A stretch of DNA of 64,000 bases from Cladocopium goreaui (lineage: Eukaryota > Sar > Dinophyceae > Suessiales > Symbiodiniaceae). The notes beneath the pieces were generated by a model. That model did no database searches. It was not told the DNA's origin and was given only the letters and a program-made list of their open reading frames with translations. Positions 61,765-64,000 of this stretch are shown in pieces (position 1 is the first letter of the stretch; the number at the start of each line of letters is the position of its first letter). The stretch is from contig CAMXCT020000524.1 of NCBI GenBank assembly GCA_947184155.2, positions 782,353-846,352 of the forward strand, in the 5' to 3' direction. The translations under genes and the position numbers were made by a program.

Positions 61765-64000
61765 CTATAGGCCTGCCCGGCACAATACGGCCATGACAGA
61801 CTGATGAAACTTCCGACCATAGCATGGGCTTGTGAGCACTTCCAGTATGATACTGCCGCTATGAGATGTGATAGTGTCGTTCCATTCGTTGGTGAGTCCA
61901 AACGAAACTGGGTTCACTCCTTGCTGAGCAATAGCACGCTGATGAAGCGCTTGGATTGCCCTTTGATGTTCGTCCAGATCTTCAGGAGAGACTCTCTTGC
62001 GGACTTTCCTGTCCGGGAAATTTCGTTCCCGCAGGTTGGTTTGCAAGGCATGTCCCGCGACATAAACTGCAGGTTGCTGGAATAAAACTCGCTCTGCAAA
62101 TCTGTGGAGATGCACTGTCCACTCAGCAAACATATGACTGTGTGACAGTTGATTCCTGAGTCGCGCTTCTGTTTGATGAAGGCTTCCATTGGTATGCCAC
62201 AATCGCAACAGACTGTAGTTGGAAGGCCAATCAAGTGGGCACAGTGTGGCTGTTTCTTTCCACTTTTCAGGTGTAAGCCCTACTTGAGAGGGTATGATCA
62301 CTTCCAGAGTAGTGCGATTCGGTCCCAACGGTTGAAGACCTCGCATCATGTATGGTTCAACGAGCCCTGTGGTATATCCATGGATGAGCTCCTGGAAACA
62401 TCCAGCCATTTGAAAGTCTTCATCCAATCCAAGGCGAAAACCAGGCATGTTTTTGGCAGCAAATTTAACTGCCTGGAGTAGCTGCTTTGTTCCCTCCACT
62501 GTAGTCTCGTCACAGGAACGTTTCGGGCACGTGATGTTGATTTCTTGTGGTTTCTGCACATTCTCAGGCGCATTCTCGAGAAGTTTGGGAGCAATTTTGC
62601 AGGCCCAGCTAGCCGGGAACCATGCCAGTAGGGCAGAGGCACCACTCGTAAGGTCCACTAACCCAGTAGTGCGTCGATGAGGCCGATCTGTGACCAGGAC
62701 TTTAACTGGGCCACTCGGCGCTCGACTTCGATTCACCTCAGAGCTCTCTCGGGCCGAGCCAATGAGTTCAGACAGGATGGGCCGAAACCAGTAAGTGGCA
62801 TACAACAGGCATTCAGTTTCTGGAGTCACCATGGATTCAGCCAATCTCATCAGCGAGCTCATCGCCTGGGCGAGCTTCTCTGCCAGTCGAATTGTGAGAG
62901 CTCTTGCCGTCTGCTGGAGGACATCCTCCACACTGGCAATTTGCCCGCGCAACCACAGTTCACAGGCCACACTCAGCAAGATGCGCGCAAACTTTTCTTG
63001 GATGGCAGTCAAAGACAACGTCAATCTCGCCTGTAGCCACAGCGGCGGGAGAATTCCAAGGTTTTCGGGTATGCAAAAAGGGTTTCCGTGAGGTTGGACA
63101 TTAGTAATCAGAATTGCGAGCTGGTCAGCTGCACTCGCGATCTCGTCTTCAGAGGGATCTTCAGCTGCATCAGGTATGGGTGGGCACCACGCAACTGTAG
63201 GGTCTTCTGGATCGCTCTCGCCATCGGTAGAGGCTGCTTCCTCATCCGAGGAGGGGTCGTTCACTGTGTCTCCTGCACCCTCAGGGCTTGCGAGTTTCAT
63301 AGACCCTGGATCAAATTGGCGATCCAATGTGGCCAAAAGGTCCGGCTGCAACCGATGGGCATCGAAGTAATGGATACCCGGGATTACGACAAGTTGTCGA
63401 TCCTGTATACCCACGTGAAAGAAGACTTTGTGGCCTCTATGTCGATGAACAAGTGCAGGGGACCCATTATAGGCTGCACATAGCCAAAGGGGAGATCTGT
63501 AGCCATCAGCAGCGTAACCATACAAGTATTCACGATCAATCGAGCAAGGAAAAAACCCGCTGGCCGTCAGCACATGGTCACGTGTGCGGGACTCTAGCGC
63601 TGCGAGGACATTAGGGGGAAGGCGTAGTTTGTCTCTGCATGCCACAACCAACCGATATCGCCGCCACGCTCGTGTTCCATGAGCGGTCACTATCATGGCA
63701 ATAGCAAGGGGGGGTTTATCTTGGGGTATGAAAGGTGCCTTTAATCCCCAGTCCAGTATGGCACTTTTGTCGCTGGGGTAGCTTGTAGGGCCATGGTACT
63801 GAATGTCTCGGCCTTTCAGCGTGAAGTATCCGTAATGGTACACTCCTATTGTCTGAGCCATGCCAATCATGCCTGCCATATCAAGAGGCGAGACAATATA
63901 GGTATGTTCAATGGCTCTTGTGAGCGCTACAGTTGCTCTTCCATAGCAGTCCTCACGCTCGTCTGCTGTTGCATCCCGACGTCCTCCACTTAGAAACCCG
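61765..64000 (-). CDS. Copy C helicase C-terminus and post-helicase region (partial)
   Basis: The frame is open from the window edge. It begins with GFLSGGRRDATADERED and YGRATVALTRAIEHTYIVSP, the helicase motif VI region in its canonical VALTRA form, then LDMAGMIGMAQT. This lines up with copy B (LDMMGLMGMAQV). Further matches to copy B are YGYAADGYRSPLWLCAAYNG and IPGIHYFDAHRLQPDL. A long acidic linker (SSDEEAASTDGESDPED) and helical regions follow, ending with FGLTNEWNDTITSHSGS and a stop at 61765. It has no internal stop or frameshift over 740 codons, unlike copy B. The upstream helicase and other ORFs would lie beyond 64000. Confidence 0.8.
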   Translation of the reverse strand, partial: GFLSGGRRDATADEREDCYGRATVALTRAIEHTYIVSPLDMAGMIGMAQTIGVYHYGYFTLKGRDIQYHGPTSYPSDKSAILDWGLKAPFIPQDKPPLAIAMIVTAHGTRAWRRYRLVVACRDKLRLPPNVLAALESRTRDHVLTASGFFPCSIDREYLYGYAADGYRSPLWLCAAYNGSPALVHRHRGHKVFFHVGIQDRQLVVIPGIHYFDAHRLQPDLLATLDRQFDPGSMKLASPEGAGDTVNDPSSDEEAASTDGESDPEDPTVAWCPPIPDAAEDPSEDEIASAADQLAILITNVQPHGNPFCIPENLGILPPLWLQARLTLSLTAIQEKFARILLSVACELWLRGQIASVEDVLQQTARALTIRLAEKLAQAMSSLMRLAESMVTPETECLLYATYWFRPILSELIGSARESSEVNRSRAPSGPVKVLVTDRPHRRTTGLVDLTSGASALLAWFPASWACKIAPKLLENAPENVQKPQEINITCPKRSCDETTVEGTKQLLQAVKFAAKNMPGFRLGLDEDFQMAGCFQELIHGYTTGLVEPYMMRGLQPLGPNRTTLEVIIPSQVGLTPEKWKETATLCPLDWPSNYSLLRLWHTNGSLHQTEARLRNQLSHSHMFAEWTVHLHRFAERVLFQQPAVYVAGHALQTNLRERNFPDRKVRKRVSPEDLDEHQRAIQALHQRAIAQQGVNPVSFGLTNEWNDTITSHSGSIILEVLTSPCYGRKFHQSVMAVLCRAGL

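Larger units (their letters stand above)
61094..64000 (-). mobile_element. Copy C: diverged relative of the giant element, tail to tail with copy B
   Basis: On minus, a helicase-C/post-helicase ORF (64000-61765) is followed by a 3' end with the hairpin (61281-61257), T/GT-rich sequence and a terminus CGGAAGGAAAAAAAAA at 61094. It runs off the right edge of the window. Its A-run and that of copy B are separated by only 13 bases (61081-61093). Confidence 0.7.

Overview
This window looks like nuclear DNA of a dinoflagellate, most likely of the Symbiodiniaceae type. It has no bacterial operon structure and is packed with Ty1/copia-type LTR elements, a LINE-like element, long simple-sequence arrays and very large repeat-encoded proteins. 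It also carries a DNA cytosine methyltransferase on a mobile element; such retroelements have been reported from dinoflagellates. The assignment is an inference from gene content; no rRNA or spliced-leader gene is present to prove it.

Layout. 1-4.1 kb: two broken retroelement pieces on the minus strand, a Copia gag-pol fragment running off the left edge and a LINE-like RNase H-endonuclease fragment. 4.6-16.4 kb: AT-rich, intron-like DNA with short GC-rich islands that look like small exons (several on the minus strand between 5 and 10 kb, at least one first exon on the plus strand at 10.85 kb), plus coding islands for an RS-rich protein and a dsRBD-like domain. 16.4-25.9 kb: a young, complete Copia element with identical 135-bp LTRs, a 5-bp target duplication, primer binding site and polypurine tract, and an extra membrane-segment ORF downstream of pol. 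It is inserted between oppositely oriented arrays of a 72-75 bp AT-rich satellite. 26.5-29.3 kb: a frameshifted plus-strand gene with a zinc-finger N-terminus and an endonuclease/phosphatase-like core. 29.7-30.6 kb: triplet/hexamer microsatellites and a CCCCCCTTAAG minisatellite. 30.6-31.3 kb: a detached 3' end of the large element described next. 33.4-41.1 kb: a second, decayed Copia element of a different lineage.

The main interest is 41.9-64 kb. Here lies one roughly 19-kb element (copy B, plus strand) that meets a second, diverged relative (copy C, minus strand) tail to tail, with 13 bp between their A-runs. Copy B encodes a ubiquitin-specific-protease-like/DNMT3-like methyltransferase protein, a proline/glutamine-rich protein, a giant protein with an alpha/beta-hydrolase domain followed by a Upf1-like SF1 helicase, and a small helical protein. 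I recognise no reverse transcriptase, integrase or transposase in it. The protease-methyltransferase gene is split: the half with the catalytic Cys box is on plus at 41.9-44.1 kb and the half with the His box plus the methyltransferase is on minus at 45.8-48.4 kb, as if about 4.3 kb inside the element had been inverted.

The 3' ends of copies A (30.6-31.3 kb), B and C share a hairpin with an invariant 9-nt loop (TGGCTGGGG) on 8-9 bp stems whose sequences differ between copies while pairing is kept. This is direct covariation evidence for a functional RNA structure close to an A-rich 3' terminus. The element also contains repeated short palindromes built around GGGTACCC. Together these suggest an undescribed family of giant, helicase- and methyltransferase-bearing elements that move, or once moved, through an RNA 3' end.
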